Part shown: positions 1 to 6,375 of the stretch, in pieces
Layout of the letters: each line of letters begins with the position of its first letter
How positions within the stretch are numbered: the stretch's first letter is position 1
Virus record (IMG/VR): IMGVR_UViG_3300023181_000014
Coordinates: 1 to 43,109 of that record
DNA: 43,109 nucleotides
Direction: 5' to 3' (one strand)
DNA from: a virus
Program-made: the position numbers and the translations under genes
Notes under the pieces: generated by a model
What the model saw: only the letters and a program-made list of their open reading frames with translations
Database searches by the model: none
What the model was told of the DNA's origin: nothing

Positions 1-127
1 ATAGACTGGTCAAGCATTCTCCCTGTGGCTGCATTCATCACCTGCTTTGCAATGGCTGGAACCGTCATTGGCTACGGCATCTGCATTCGCATTGGACGGG
101 TGGTATCCGGCCGGCGCGACGAGAAGG
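1..127. repeat. Terminal direct repeat (genome joint), left copy
   Basis: These 127 bases recur exactly at 42983-43109, the right end of the window. An open reading frame enters the right copy and continues through the left copy without interruption, so the two ends join. A 127-base overlap is what a de Bruijn assembler leaves when it closes a circle with k=127, so it is more likely an assembly overlap than a biological terminal redundancy. The unique genome length is then 42,982 bp. Confidence 0.95.
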
Positions 128-198
128 TGGAGAAACTGATAGCCGAGACCCCCGACGAGGTCTTCCTGATGGCCATTCGCAACTTCGATGGGGTTTGA
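1..198 (+). CDS. Small membrane protein, 3' part of joint-spanning gene
   Basis: This is the continuation of the gene that starts at ATG 42971. Joined across the 127-base overlap it encodes about 69 residues, beginning MFIDIDWSSI. It has one hydrophobic segment (roughly residues 10-35, with VAAFITCF and AGTVIGYGI), then a basic stretch (RRDEK) and a charged C-terminus ending IRNFDGV. The frame is open from base 1 to the TGA at 196-198, with no start inside the first bases. A GGAG motif precedes the start at 42971. Function is unknown; a single-pass inner-membrane protein is the only supported statement. Confidence 0.75.
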   Translation: MDWSSILPVAAFITCFAMAGTVIGYGICIRIGRVVSGRRDEKVEKLIAETPDEVFLMAIRNFDGV

Positions 199-200
199 TC

Positions 201-494
201 ATGGCAAAGTTCCGTAAGAAGCCTGTGGTCATTGATGCCGTTCTATGGACCGGAAAGAACGTCTTGGAGGTTTACACCTTCATGCATGGAGCCCCGACCA
301 TCGGCAACAGCCAAATAGCGAGCGAGAAATGGGATGAATATACGCAGTCCCGCGAGATGAGGCCTTGGGTTATTTCCACCCTTGAAGCAGATGAACACAC
401 CGTTTGTGTTGGTGATTGGGTCATCAAAGGTGTCCGTGGCGAGCATTATTCCTGCAAGCCGGAGATTTTTCAAGAAACATACGAACCAGCTTGA
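201..494 (+). CDS. Conserved phage hypothetical protein (RKKPVVI family)
   Basis: A 97-residue soluble protein starting MAKFRKKPVVIDAVLW. An N-terminal [KR]KKPVV[IV][DE]A motif is common in short phage proteins of unknown function from many hosts. I chose ATG 201 over the in-frame TTG at 195 because it matches the usual N-terminus of that family. It follows the joint-spanning membrane gene by 2 nt and is probably the last gene of the rightward operon, since two hairpins (499-520 and 528-564) and a convergent gene follow. No enzymatic motif is visible. Confidence 0.75.
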   Translation: MAKFRKKPVVIDAVLWTGKNVLEVYTFMHGAPTIGNSQIASEKWDEYTQSREMRPWVISTLEADEHTVCVGDWVIKGVRGEHYSCKPEIFQETYEPA

Positions 495-498
495 CGTT

Positions 499-564
499 GA
501 GGCGTGTCCTCCCGCGCCTCCGTCATGGGTGTTGGCGATCTGTCTCCCCTAGGTCGCCAACACC
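499..564. terminator. Paired hairpins between convergent genes
   Basis: Two inverted repeats lie between the convergent genes at 201-494 and 549-749. The first is GAGGCG (499-504) with CGCCTC (515-520). The second has 11-base perfect arms, GGTGTTGGCGA (528-538) and TCGCCAACACC (554-564), with a 15-base loop that contains the minus-strand stop codon. Neither is followed by a clear T-run, so a bidirectional terminator is likely from position rather than proven. Confidence 0.5.
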
Positions 565-749
565 AGCAATCGCGGCAAGAAGAACTGACCCCGCATACGG
601 ACGGCAAGGTCCGCGACGATAAGGTCAAATTCTTCTCCGATCATTACGGGTTCCCTGGCGGGCCTGACGAAGGGGACGACGTTTGAGTACCCGGCAAGGT
701 CTTCGGCGTCGTCTCCCTCGGTAAGAATGTAAGTCGTTCTGACGTTCAT
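549..749 (-). CDS. Small hypothetical protein, leftward
   Basis: A 66-residue protein beginning MNVRTTYILTEGDDAEDL. A good ribosome-binding site (AAGGAG, read on the minus strand) lies about 7 nt before the ATG. It is the only minus-strand gene in this rightward stretch and is divergent from the gene at 830. I see no known domain; the middle is acidic and hydrophobic and the C-terminus (RGQFFLPRLLVLAT) is basic/hydrophobic. The short length and lone position fit a moron-like or regulatory gene, but the function is not known. Confidence 0.5.
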   Translation of the reverse strand: MNVRTTYILTEGDDAEDLAGYSNVVPFVRPAREPVMIGEEFDLIVADLAVRMRGQFFLPRLLVLAT

Positions 750-752
750 GTG

Positions 753-774
753 TGAACTCCTTTGTACGAGTTCA
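753..774. promoter_or_regulatory. Inverted repeat in divergent intergenic region
   Basis: TGAACTC (753-759) and GAGTTCA (768-774) form a 7-bp inverted repeat with an 8-base spacer. It lies in the space between the divergent genes at 549-749 and 830-1168. The left arm overlaps the ribosome-binding site of the leftward gene, so it could be an operator or a translation-blocking hairpin. I could not assign clear -35/-10 boxes here. Confidence 0.35.
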
Positions 775-829
775 ACATCACACAGGGTTCGTCGGAAAAA
801 TGCGAAAATCTCATATGGAGAAATCCGAA

Positions 830-1168
830 ATGTCTACGGTTGAATTTTGCCAGAGCGCTTTGCGAGAAAGGATCGCGCCTCCCTCCATCGGGAGCGTCAA
901 GGATCGTTTGATCTACGCGGCGCGAAAGACTGGCTGGTCGTACGCCAGAGTGAAGGACATTTGGTACGCCGACAAGCGCGTTTCCATCAAAGCTGAACAG
1001 CTATTCCACATCGAAGCCCTATCGGGTCTCGAATACGCACGACAGGAGGTGCGCACCAATGACGCAGCAATCGAACGGGCAACTGCCCTACTTGGCGAAA
1101 ATCCGCATCTGGCTCGCTCGTTCTTTGCTGCGATGCTCAAGATGGTTGGCATTCAAGATCGCGCCTGA
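830..1168 (+). CDS. Hypothetical protein, possible helix-turn-helix regulator
   Basis: A 112-residue protein. ATG 830 is chosen because GGAG lies at 817-820 with good spacing; an upstream ATG at 815 would add five residues. Residues about 22-60 (SVKDRLIYAARK, WSYARVKDIWY, VSIKAEQLFHIEAL) look like a helix-turn-helix followed by a helix, of a type seen next to rhizobial phage early genes, and the C-terminal half is helical. Its position as first gene after a divergent intergenic space fits a regulator of the downstream operon. The regulator call is an inference from secondary-structure pattern only. Confidence 0.65.
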   Translation: MSTVEFCQSALRERIAPPSIGSVKDRLIYAARKTGWSYARVKDIWYADKRVSIKAEQLFHIEALSGLEYARQEVRTNDAAIERATALLGENPHLARSFFAAMLKMVGIQDRA

Positions 1169-1192
1169 GCTTAGGGAAGAGGAGAAAACTAA

Positions 1193-1786
1193 ATGACGGT
1201 CTATTTCATCCGGCGCCAAGGCGACGACACAGAAATCAAGATAGGCACGGCTGTCATGATCGAGAGGAGGCTCGTAACAGTTGCGGCTTCTGTCGGTCCG
1301 ATCGAACTCATAGGGCATATGAGAGGTGGAGAGGCTGTGGAGAGACTGATCCATAGCAAGTTCGCTCTGGATCGTGTCGAGGGCGAGTGGTTCCGAAATT
1401 CAGAAGCATTGAGGGACTTCATTCGCCTTGAGGCTCCGTGCGACACAAAACTATTTGAGCCCAAGGCTAACTCTTGGAAAAAACGGGCTGTCAATCATTC
1501 ATGGGATCTCGACCAAAGGGCAGCAAAAACGGTGATGGATGCGCTGATTAGCGAGTTTCCCAGGGATGTGACCATCACTTCTGCCCACGAGAAAATATTT
1601 CAACGTTTGAACGAGCGTAACGGCGTTTGGTCACGCCGTAGGGTCAGAGCGATTCACGAACTGGCCGCTCGGCGGATCGATGTCTTTGAGATGATCGACT
1701 TGCTGACATTGCTGGATATCCCACCCGAGCAATGGGCGGATTGGATTCGCCCCAAACAAGCCGGACAACTTGTACTAGTCGCCTGA
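1193..1786 (+). CDS. GIY-YIG/T5orf172 (MUG113-like) domain protein
   Basis: A 197-residue protein with a GAGGAG ribosome-binding site before the ATG. Residues 3-80 carry the pattern of the T5orf172/MUG113 branch of the GIY-YIG nuclease fold: VYFIRR at the N-terminus, then IKIG, an arginine-containing helix, ELIGHM, a conserved glutamate and histidine (EAVERLIHSKF) and GEWF. The C-terminal 110 residues are helical and unassigned. DNA cleavage or binding is possible, but in this branch activity is often unproven. A second protein with the same domain, fused to an HTH, is encoded at 30952-31365. Confidence 0.75.
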   Translation: MTVYFIRRQGDDTEIKIGTAVMIERRLVTVAASVGPIELIGHMRGGEAVERLIHSKFALDRVEGEWFRNSEALRDFIRLEAPCDTKLFEPKANSWKKRAVNHSWDLDQRAAKTVMDALISEFPRDVTITSAHEKIFQRLNERNGVWSRRRVRAIHELAARRIDVFEMIDLLTLLDIPPEQWADWIRPKQAGQLVLVA

Positions 1787-1817
1787 TCTAACCCACCCCA
1801 GAAGGGAAAGCAGAACC

Positions 1818-2024
1818 GTGACCTTCCCAGAAGCATATGAGCAGTTCGGCCCTGACACCATGGCAATAGCCAAAGCCCTCCGCATTAGCGAGGCAGCGGC
1901 CGATAGCCTGGTCAATGCCAAGATGGACGCCGGGAAGGTATGGCCACCCGTAGTTAAGCCGCTCCCGAACTATCCGATGCGCCACCCCCGCATTCCGTAT
2001 GCAGGCAAGGAGAGGGCAGTATGA
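1818..2024 (+). CDS. Small hypothetical protein (GTG start)
   Basis: A 68-residue protein starting at GTG 1818, with GAAGGGAAAG about 8 nt upstream. The N-terminal part (TFPEAYEQFG, IAKALRISEAAADSLV) is helical and resembles a short HTH-like segment. The C-terminus is proline and basic rich. It overlaps the next gene by ATGA, so translation is probably coupled. Function unknown. Confidence 0.6.
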   Translation: MTFPEAYEQFGPDTMAIAKALRISEAAADSLVNAKMDAGKVWPPVVKPLPNYPMRHPRIPYAGKERAV

Positions 2025-2425
2025 CCAGCATGTCAGCCGCTCAATACCAGGCCACGCTTGGTAAGCCGCAGAAGAAAGCCAAATACGGAAACGTCAAGGT
2101 TTCCTTCGATGGGCATACCTTCGACAGCAAGAAGGAGTTGGCCCGGTACAAATTCCTAAAGGCTAGGCAAGAGCGCGGCGAGATATCGAATTTGGAACTG
2201 CAGCCAGCCTTCAAACTGAAGTGCGGCGAGCGCCCCATCCTACTCAAGAGCAAAGGCTTTCCGAACGGGCGGCAGGCAAAATATGTAGCCGATTTTGCAT
2301 ACTGGTGTCCCGTTGAGGAGAAGCGTGTGATCGAGGATGTGAAGGGATTTAAAACGGATGTGTACCGTCTCAAGAAGTCAATAGTCGAAGCACAATTTCC
2401 CGGCGTCAAAATCATTGAGGTCTAA
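2021..2425 (+). CDS. DUF1064 family protein, PD-(D/E)XK nuclease-like
   Basis: A 134-residue protein. The N-terminal KYGN motif, then FDSKKELARY, YVADFAYW and the IEDVKG motif near residue 108, are the hallmarks of DUF1064, a phage family with an Endonuclease/Holliday-junction-resolvase-like core. In this fold the glutamate of KKELARY and the D-x-K of EDVKG would be the metal site. It is expected to act in phage recombination or DNA processing. It starts by a 4-nt overlap with the preceding gene. The family assignment is strong; the nuclease activity is inference. Confidence 0.85.
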   Translation: MTSMSAAQYQATLGKPQKKAKYGNVKVSFDGHTFDSKKELARYKFLKARQERGEISNLELQPAFKLKCGERPILLKSKGFPNGRQAKYVADFAYWCPVEEKRVIEDVKGFKTDVYRLKKSIVEAQFPGVKIIEV

Positions 2426-2427
2426 TC

Positions 2428-2805
2428 ATGAATGAGATAATGGCAGTTCTTTCCCCGGTTCTTGGCGATGAACTCGCAGCCGATATCATACAGCACCGTA
2501 AAGGCCTCAAGTGCCCCCTGACAGCCCGTGGCGCCCGTTCCCTGCTCAAGCAGTACGAGGCGACTGGAAATGCCGTCAGTGCCGCTGAATACCACCTCAA
2601 CATGGGATGGAGGGGCTTTGATGTGGCCTGGCTGAAGCCAAAGACGAATTTCCGCGACGAACACAATCCGTCACCGATGAAAACCACCGCCAACTACGGC
2701 AACACCCCTCCAGAGCCCCTTCCTTCCGTCGTCAGCGAAGACGAGATGAGACGCCGCCGCGAGATGGTTGCCCGCCTCCGTGAAAAGGGAGTTCTGAGAG
2801 CATGA
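2428..2805 (+). CDS. Hypothetical protein resembling replication-protein C-terminal segment
   Basis: A 125-residue protein with GAGG 8 nt before the ATG. The pattern IIQHRKGLKCPLT, then ARSLLKQYE and a terminal MGWRGF near residue 64, is the segment usually found at the C-terminal end of phage replication initiators (the helix plus NGW[KRQ]G[FL] motif). Here it stands alone at the N-terminus, followed by a basic, proline-rich linker and a charged helix (EDEMRRRREMVARLREK). It may be a detached replication accessory domain, acting with the DnaA-like gene a few hundred bases downstream. Confidence 0.7.
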   Translation: MNEIMAVLSPVLGDELAADIIQHRKGLKCPLTARGARSLLKQYEATGNAVSAAEYHLNMGWRGFDVAWLKPKTNFRDEHNPSPMKTTANYGNTPPEPLPSVVSEDEMRRRREMVARLREKGVLRA

Positions 2806-2852
2806 ACGAGGTCTACGGCCCTAAGCCTAACAGGACGAGGAGCGCAGGATAA
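2802..2852 (+). CDS. Candidate 16-codon coupled mini-ORF
   Basis: The ATG at 2802 overlaps the preceding stop (ATGA), and the TAA at 2850-2852 overlaps the next start (TAATG). The peptide would be MNEVYGPKPNRTRSAG. Exact bridging of two genes by overlapping start/stop signals is how every neighbour here is organised, so this may be a real minigene or just a translational-coupling relay. Nothing beyond the geometry supports it. Confidence 0.3.
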   Translation: MNEVYGPKPNRTRSAG

Positions 2853-3085
2853 TGACTGACTCGAAGAAAGCCATGCAATCGCTTGCCAATATACTCGACA
2901 CAGTGCTGAACGCAGATGCTGAGCGGATGGACTACGGTTTTGTCCTGCTAGTGTTTAACGCCGAGGGAGAAACGGGTTCGCGTACAAACTACGTTTCTAA
3001 CTGCGAGCGCAAGGACATGATTGCCGCCCTGAAAGAGGTCACCGGCCGTTTTGAAGGCCAGCCGGAACAGAGTGGGAGAGCGTGA
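2852..3085 (+). CDS. Conserved phage hypothetical protein
   Basis: A 77-residue protein of a short family often seen in rhizobial and enterobacterial phages, with the pattern FVLLVFN, YVSNCERKDMI, then a helix ending FEGQPE. AGGA precedes the ATG. It overlaps the next gene start at 3082-3085. The biochemical role is unknown. The compact alpha/beta pattern suggests a small globular protein. Confidence 0.75.
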   Translation: MTDSKKAMQSLANILDTVLNADAERMDYGFVLLVFNAEGETGSRTNYVSNCERKDMIAALKEVTGRFEGQPEQSGRA

Positions 3086-3336
3086 TGCAAGTGGGAATGA
3101 TCGAAGGTATGACACGAGTCATAGGCAAATCACAAGGATATTTCGGCCTACCTCTCCGGGATGTCGTGCTTGACAGCACTGTGACAGGGCCAGAAACGCC
3201 AGCCATGGAGACAGCGTGGTTTCCCACTCCAAAGGAAATCGACGCTATCAATGCGGGCGCTCCCATCATTCTATGCATCATCGGGACTGGACATCCGCCA
3301 GTGATGCTTTCAGTCGGGCAGGAGCCAACGCCATGA
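3085..3336 (+). CDS. Hypothetical protein
   Basis: An 83-residue protein. Tandem start codons (GTG 3082, ATG 3085) follow GGGAG at 3074-3078; I take the ATG. The central segment ([32 protein letters not shown], given here only in part: [23 protein letters not shown]) is a hydrophobic strand pair near the C-terminus and is recognisable in other phage small proteins of unknown function. Gene ends overlap the next start by ATGA. Confidence 0.65.
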   Translation: MQVGMIEGMTRVIGKSQGYFGLPLRDVVLDSTVTGPETPAMETAWFPTPKEIDAINAGAPIILCIIGTGHPPVMLSVGQEPTP

Positions 3337-3863
3337 ACATCCATACCCACATTTCCGAAGCAGAGCAAAGACGATCGGCAGCAGCAACACGCGCCCGCCT
3401 GATGGGAAAGCCTGCGCGAGTGCCACCACGGCTGGCGCCAGTGGTGCAGATAGCTGCCAGCCGCAAGCCAGTCGATGTGTCCTACCACATGGTTCTGTAC
3501 CGGGCATATCAGAAGCAGCGGGAGAGAGCGTTCGCCATGTCCAGTTCATTCCAAATGGTCAATTCCACCGAGTACAGGCCATACGAGACCAAGATCACCT
3601 TCGACTTCAAAACAGTGGTGAAGACCATGAAGGAAATCGCCATGGAGGTTCTGGACGATTATCCGGGCGTGAGCCTGGAGGAGGTGCAGGGGCCACGCCG
3701 TACTCGCAACTTCGTTCGGCCGCGCCAGATGGCAATGTACCGGATTATCAAGGAGCGACCAGACCTTTCGTATCCGATGGTTGGTAGGTTTTTCGGCGGT
3801 CGCGATCATACAACGGTTCTTCATGCGGTGCGGAAGATTGAAAAGCAGAGGGCCACAGCATGA
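3333..3863 (+). CDS. Stand-alone DnaA domain IV-like protein
   Basis: A 176-residue protein. ATG 3333 is supported by GGAG at 3321-3324 and by the ATGA overlap with the preceding gene. The C-terminal 75 residues match DnaA domain [16 protein letters not shown], then [20 protein letters not shown], the DnaA signature helix-turn-helix (about residues 135-170). The N-terminal 100 residues are basic and have no AAA+ motifs (no Walker A or B), so it cannot act as an ATP-dependent initiator. It could bind DnaA boxes to block host initiation, to help phage initiation, or as a regulator. Domain call strong, role inferred. Confidence 0.85.
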   Translation: MNIHTHISEAEQRRSAAATRARLMGKPARVPPRLAPVVQIAASRKPVDVSYHMVLYRAYQKQRERAFAMSSSFQMVNSTEYRPYETKITFDFKTVVKTMKEIAMEVLDDYPGVSLEEVQGPRRTRNFVRPRQMAMYRIIKERPDLSYPMVGRFFGGRDHTTVLHAVRKIEKQRATA

Positions 3864-4345
3864 CACTAGATAGCATCATCGAAAGGCTGGAGAAGGCGGA
3901 AGGCGGCGATCGGGAGCTTGATTGCTGGATTGGTTACGTTGCAGACCTGAGAGAAGACGACATGTCATGGCGCGGCAAGATCGATAAGTTTGGGATAGAC
4001 CATGCTGTCGCGGCAGCAACGGGCTATTCAAATGTGTGGCGCTCGGTCCTGCCATATTACACATCGTCCATGAACGCGGCGATCACCCTTGTTGAAACCA
4101 TGCTTCCAGGCTGGGCATGGAAGGTCGGAACATGCTGCGTATCTGATGATGCTTGGGTCACGCCTGATTTCAACAGCCCAATTCATGGCGAGCGTCTGAA
4201 GCGGGAATTCCCCGATCTCAAGGCCGGTAGCGTTTTCGATACGGGTGTTGACATTGATCTTCGCCCATCGGGACGGCCGGCCATTGCATTGTGCATTGCG
4301 GTTCTCACTGCCCTCAAAGCCAAGCAGGTGGGGGTAGGGGAATGA
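3860..4345 (+). CDS. Phage ABA sandwich domain protein
   Basis: A 161-residue protein with the pattern of the phage ABA sandwich family: an N-terminal [16 protein letters not shown], a central [14 protein letters not shown], a GW-rich strand ([11 protein letters not shown]) and a C-terminal [12 protein letters not shown] helix. The family is common in early regions of alphaproteobacterial and enterobacterial phages and has no known function. It overlaps both neighbours by ATGA, so it belongs to a tightly coupled operon. Confidence 0.8.
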   Translation: MTLDSIIERLEKAEGGDRELDCWIGYVADLREDDMSWRGKIDKFGIDHAVAAATGYSNVWRSVLPYYTSSMNAAITLVETMLPGWAWKVGTCCVSDDAWVTPDFNSPIHGERLKREFPDLKAGSVFDTGVDIDLRPSGRPAIALCIAVLTALKAKQVGVGE

Positions 4346-4626
4346 GCAAGAAACACCCAGGATATGCAATCAACCCCATGCAGCCCCTCCCAAAGCGGTG
4401 GTTCGACGCGATCGGCCCCATCCGCGTCATATGTGAACCGCACGCGGGGTGGATCATGGCCCGCCGTCACGACAACGCCACTCCTTTTGTGCTTTCGGTC
4501 AGGGAGCTTCTCGGCGGTAAATTCACCCCCATTCTTCCAAAGTCCACAACGAACGTTCGCCAGCGTGTTGCTGAAATAAACGCCCGCCACGAGGCAGCAA
4601 TCAGGGATTATGCCAATGGGAAGTAA
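4342..4626 (+). CDS. Hypothetical protein
   Basis: A 94-residue protein starting [15 protein letters not shown] at the ATG that overlaps the preceding stop. It has two aromatic/basic strands (WFDAIGPIRVICEPHAGWIMARR) and a short C-terminal helix (RVAEINARHEAAIRDY). It overlaps the next gene by 17 nt. No recognisable domain. Confidence 0.65.
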   Translation: MSKKHPGYAINPMQPLPKRWFDAIGPIRVICEPHAGWIMARRHDNATPFVLSVRELLGGKFTPILPKSTTNVRQRVAEINARHEAAIRDYANGK

Positions 4627-5176
4627 GCTTCAGAAAATCCGCAGCCCAAAGAGGGCGCGTGGCCGGCCGAAACTGGAGAATGTAGCTCGGGAACCAAACG
4701 GGCGCGTCTCTCGCTCCCCGCTGGCATCCAACAGCAATGAGATAGGGCGCAGGGCGGATCGCCTTGGCCTTAGCGCCGACCAGGCTCGCGACCAGAAGGC
4801 GGCGACATTCATTGGTTACCTCAACATCCTCGGCAAGCATGATGGCATCAGCAACGATCAATACGAGGCGGCGCTCAAATACATGGATCTGCGTCGGTCA
4901 TACCATCTGGCCATCAAGGCCCCCAATGCAGAGCGCAGCGACGAGGGAACGGGTTGCCATTCGCAGGAGATAAGCGATAGCTACATTGATTGGTGTCGTA
5001 ACACGATCGATCGTCATGACGACTGCAGGAAGGCCATCCAGCAGGCCCAAAACCAGAGCCGTTGCAACCTTTGGGCCGCTCTGGATCTGTGCTTTATCCG
5101 CGACGAAAGAATGCTCCACATGATTGGGGATATTCGCTTACTGTGCAATGCGTTGATAATGTTTTTTCGTGTTTGA
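4610..5176 (+). CDS. Conserved rhizobial phage protein, DNA-binding-like N-terminus
   Basis: A 188-residue protein. The N-terminus is strongly basic (KLQKIRSPKRARGRPK), with the GRP[KR] AT-hook-like core, followed by VAREPNGRVSR and a helical region ending ISNDQYEAALKYMDLRRSYH. This combination is a recurrent hypothetical protein of alphaproteobacterial prophages, usually just ahead of the packaging genes. A small DNA-binding or packaging accessory role is plausible but unproven. Alternative start ATG 4616. It is the last gene before a 480-bp largely non-coding stretch. Confidence 0.7.
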   Translation: MPMGSKLQKIRSPKRARGRPKLENVAREPNGRVSRSPLASNSNEIGRRADRLGLSADQARDQKAATFIGYLNILGKHDGISNDQYEAALKYMDLRRSYHLAIKAPNAERSDEGTGCHSQEISDSYIDWCRNTIDRHDDCRKAIQQAQNQSRCNLWAALDLCFIRDERMLHMIGDIRLLCNALIMFFRV

Positions 5177-5385
5177 CTTTTGGCGCGAATAACGTATTTA
5201 TTGACGTAGTTCATTACATTGGGTGATTTGCGAGTAGCGCTCCCCGGTTGAATTTCCATTTCAAATCGTTATCGACGTTTCACTTTCGTTGATGACGGGG
5301 AAAGAGCAGCAGGGCGGTCGGCAAAACTGGCTCTGCTGCTCACTTATTCCAAAGCCATAGAGTATAGCCGAAAGGCGAAGAGACA
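5177..5385. other. Intergenic region with possible promoter and hairpin
   Basis: About 210 bp that is AT-richer than its surroundings and has no convincing gene. TTGACT (around 5173) and TTGACG (around 5201) are good -35 matches but lack a clear -10. An inverted repeat, GAGCAGCAG (5304-5312) with CTGCTGCTC (5333-5341), could form a 9-bp stem with a 20-base loop. This may hold the late or middle promoter for the packaging operon. Confidence 0.35.
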
Positions 5386-5541
5386 ATGCCATCATCCTAT
5401 TTTGGCTTATATACATCAGATTACAGACGGCTAACGTCTTGGGTGGCGCACTATATGGCGAAAGGCTGCTCGAAGCGGAAGGCTGAAGAGGTCGCCCGCA
5501 AGAAATGTCGCTCGTCGCTCACTTGGCCGCGCTTGATATAG
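5386..5541 (+). CDS. Small ORF, basic 51-residue protein
   Basis: ATG 5386 opens a 51-residue frame beginning MPSSYFGLYTSDYRRLTSW and containing MAKGCSKRKAEEVARKKC, a typical amphipathic basic helix. GAAGAG lies 5-10 nt before the start. The sequence reads like a protein (helix-forming, low Leu/Arg shadow bias), but its length and modest ribosome-binding site leave doubt. A terminator follows about 85 bp downstream. Confidence 0.45.
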   Translation: MPSSYFGLYTSDYRRLTSWVAHYMAKGCSKRKAEEVARKKCRSSLTWPRLI

Positions 5542-5623
5542 GTTATTGTTAGAATAATCATATCGCCGAATGCCAAGGTCTCACCGGCCAGTAGAAATAA
5601 TATTCCACAAACAGACTGAAACA

Positions 5624-5643
5624 GCCCTTTCCGGGGCCTTTTT
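5624..5643 (+). terminator. Intrinsic terminator
   Basis: GCCC (5624-5627) pairs with GGGC (5634-5637), extended by wobble/CC-GG pairs, followed by CTTTTTG. It ends the small ORF transcript just before the DUF3309 gene. The stem is short but GC-rich and the T-run is good. Confidence 0.65.
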
Positions 5644-5658
5644 GCGTGAGGACAGAGC

Positions 5659-5811
5659 ATGTCAGTAGCAACCGTACTGTTGATAATTCTGATCCTGCTC
5701 CTCGTCGGTGCACTTCCAAACTTCGGATACACGACAGGCTGGGCACCATCGGGCGGCATTGGGCTGGTGGTCGTGGTGCTGGTTCTCCTCATATTGCTCG
5801 GCAAGATCTGA
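5659..5811 (+). CDS. DUF3309 family small membrane protein
   Basis: A 50-residue protein starting MSVATVLLIILILLLVGALP and ending LVLLILLGKI. It has two hydrophobic helices separated by a short FGYTTGWAPSGG turn. This is the DUF3309 family, very common in Alphaproteobacteria, both chromosomal and phage. Function unknown; it inserts in the inner membrane. Its place directly behind a terminator suggests its own promoter or read-through. Confidence 0.8.
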   Translation: MSVATVLLIILILLLVGALPNFGYTTGWAPSGGIGLVVVVLVLLILLGKI

Positions 5812-5876
5812 TGCAGGCACTCACGCTCATCCTTGAGCAGAAACAGCCAAGCAAGAACGTTCGATAGGAATACGAG

Positions 5877-6074
5877 ATGGCTCTCACCAGCAAAATCCTT
5901 TCTGCCGCGATCAAGATGGCATCCGCTCGCCAATCCCCTGATGTGATGCGGATTTCACAGGAAACAGCGCGGTCCTTCATCAAGGGGCAGATGCCAAATC
6001 TTCACATGCTCTACAGCGCCGCTTGGGATGCTGGGTACACCGTCAACGGCATCCATCCTCCCAAGCACGTGTAA
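5877..6074 (+). CDS. Small hypothetical protein
   Basis: A 65-residue helical protein beginning MALTSKILSAAIKMAS, with AGGAA before the ATG. No recognised domain. It lies immediately upstream of the small terminase candidate and may be part of the same transcript. Confidence 0.6.
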   Translation: MALTSKILSAAIKMASARQSPDVMRISQETARSFIKGQMPNLHMLYSAAWDAGYTVNGIHPPKHV

Positions 6075-6102
6075 TTGTATAACAAAGCGTTAGGTGAATT
6101 TA

Positions 6103-6375
6103 ATGGCCGGTAGACCGCCAAAGGAAAAATCCTTCGCCAACATGCTCAACATCGCCATCAAACAGGCGCATGACGAGGGCCGCGATAAGCTCCGCGCTGT
6201 TGCTGATGCGTTGGTCGAGAAGGCCATCAGCGGCGATGTCCAGGCCATCAAGGAAGTAGCCGATCGTTTGGACGGTAAGGTGCCACAGGGCATCGTTGGT
6301 GGTGACGAGGATGATAACCCAATCGTGCATGAGATTGTCATTCGGGGCATCTCTGCCAAGCCAGCCGTTAGATAA
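6103..6375 (+). CDS. Putative terminase small subunit
   Basis: A 90-residue protein starting MAGRPPKEKSFANML at ATG 6103, with AGGTGA five bases upstream. The GRPxKEK N-terminus, the helix AHDEGRDKLRAVADALVEKA and GDVQAIKEVADRLDGKVPQ are the hallmark of a short phage protein that nearly always lies directly before a PBSX-type large terminase. It is expected to recognise phage DNA and load the motor subunit. It overlaps the terminase start by TAATG. Function is inferred from family and position. Confidence 0.75.
   Translation: MAGRPPKEKSFANMLNIAIKQAHDEGRDKLRAVADALVEKAISGDVQAIKEVADRLDGKVPQGIVGGDEDDNPIVHEIVIRGISAKPAVR

Noticed and set aside
4371-4579. Alternative plus-strand frame inside 4342-4626
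   Set aside because: Ser/Pro/Arg-rich shadow without a ribosome-binding site; the chosen frame is coupled to its neighbours by ATGA.
5451-5933. Minus-strand frame of 160 codons
   Set aside because: It covers the terminator and the DUF3309 gene on the opposite strand and has no protein-like pattern or ribosome-binding site.
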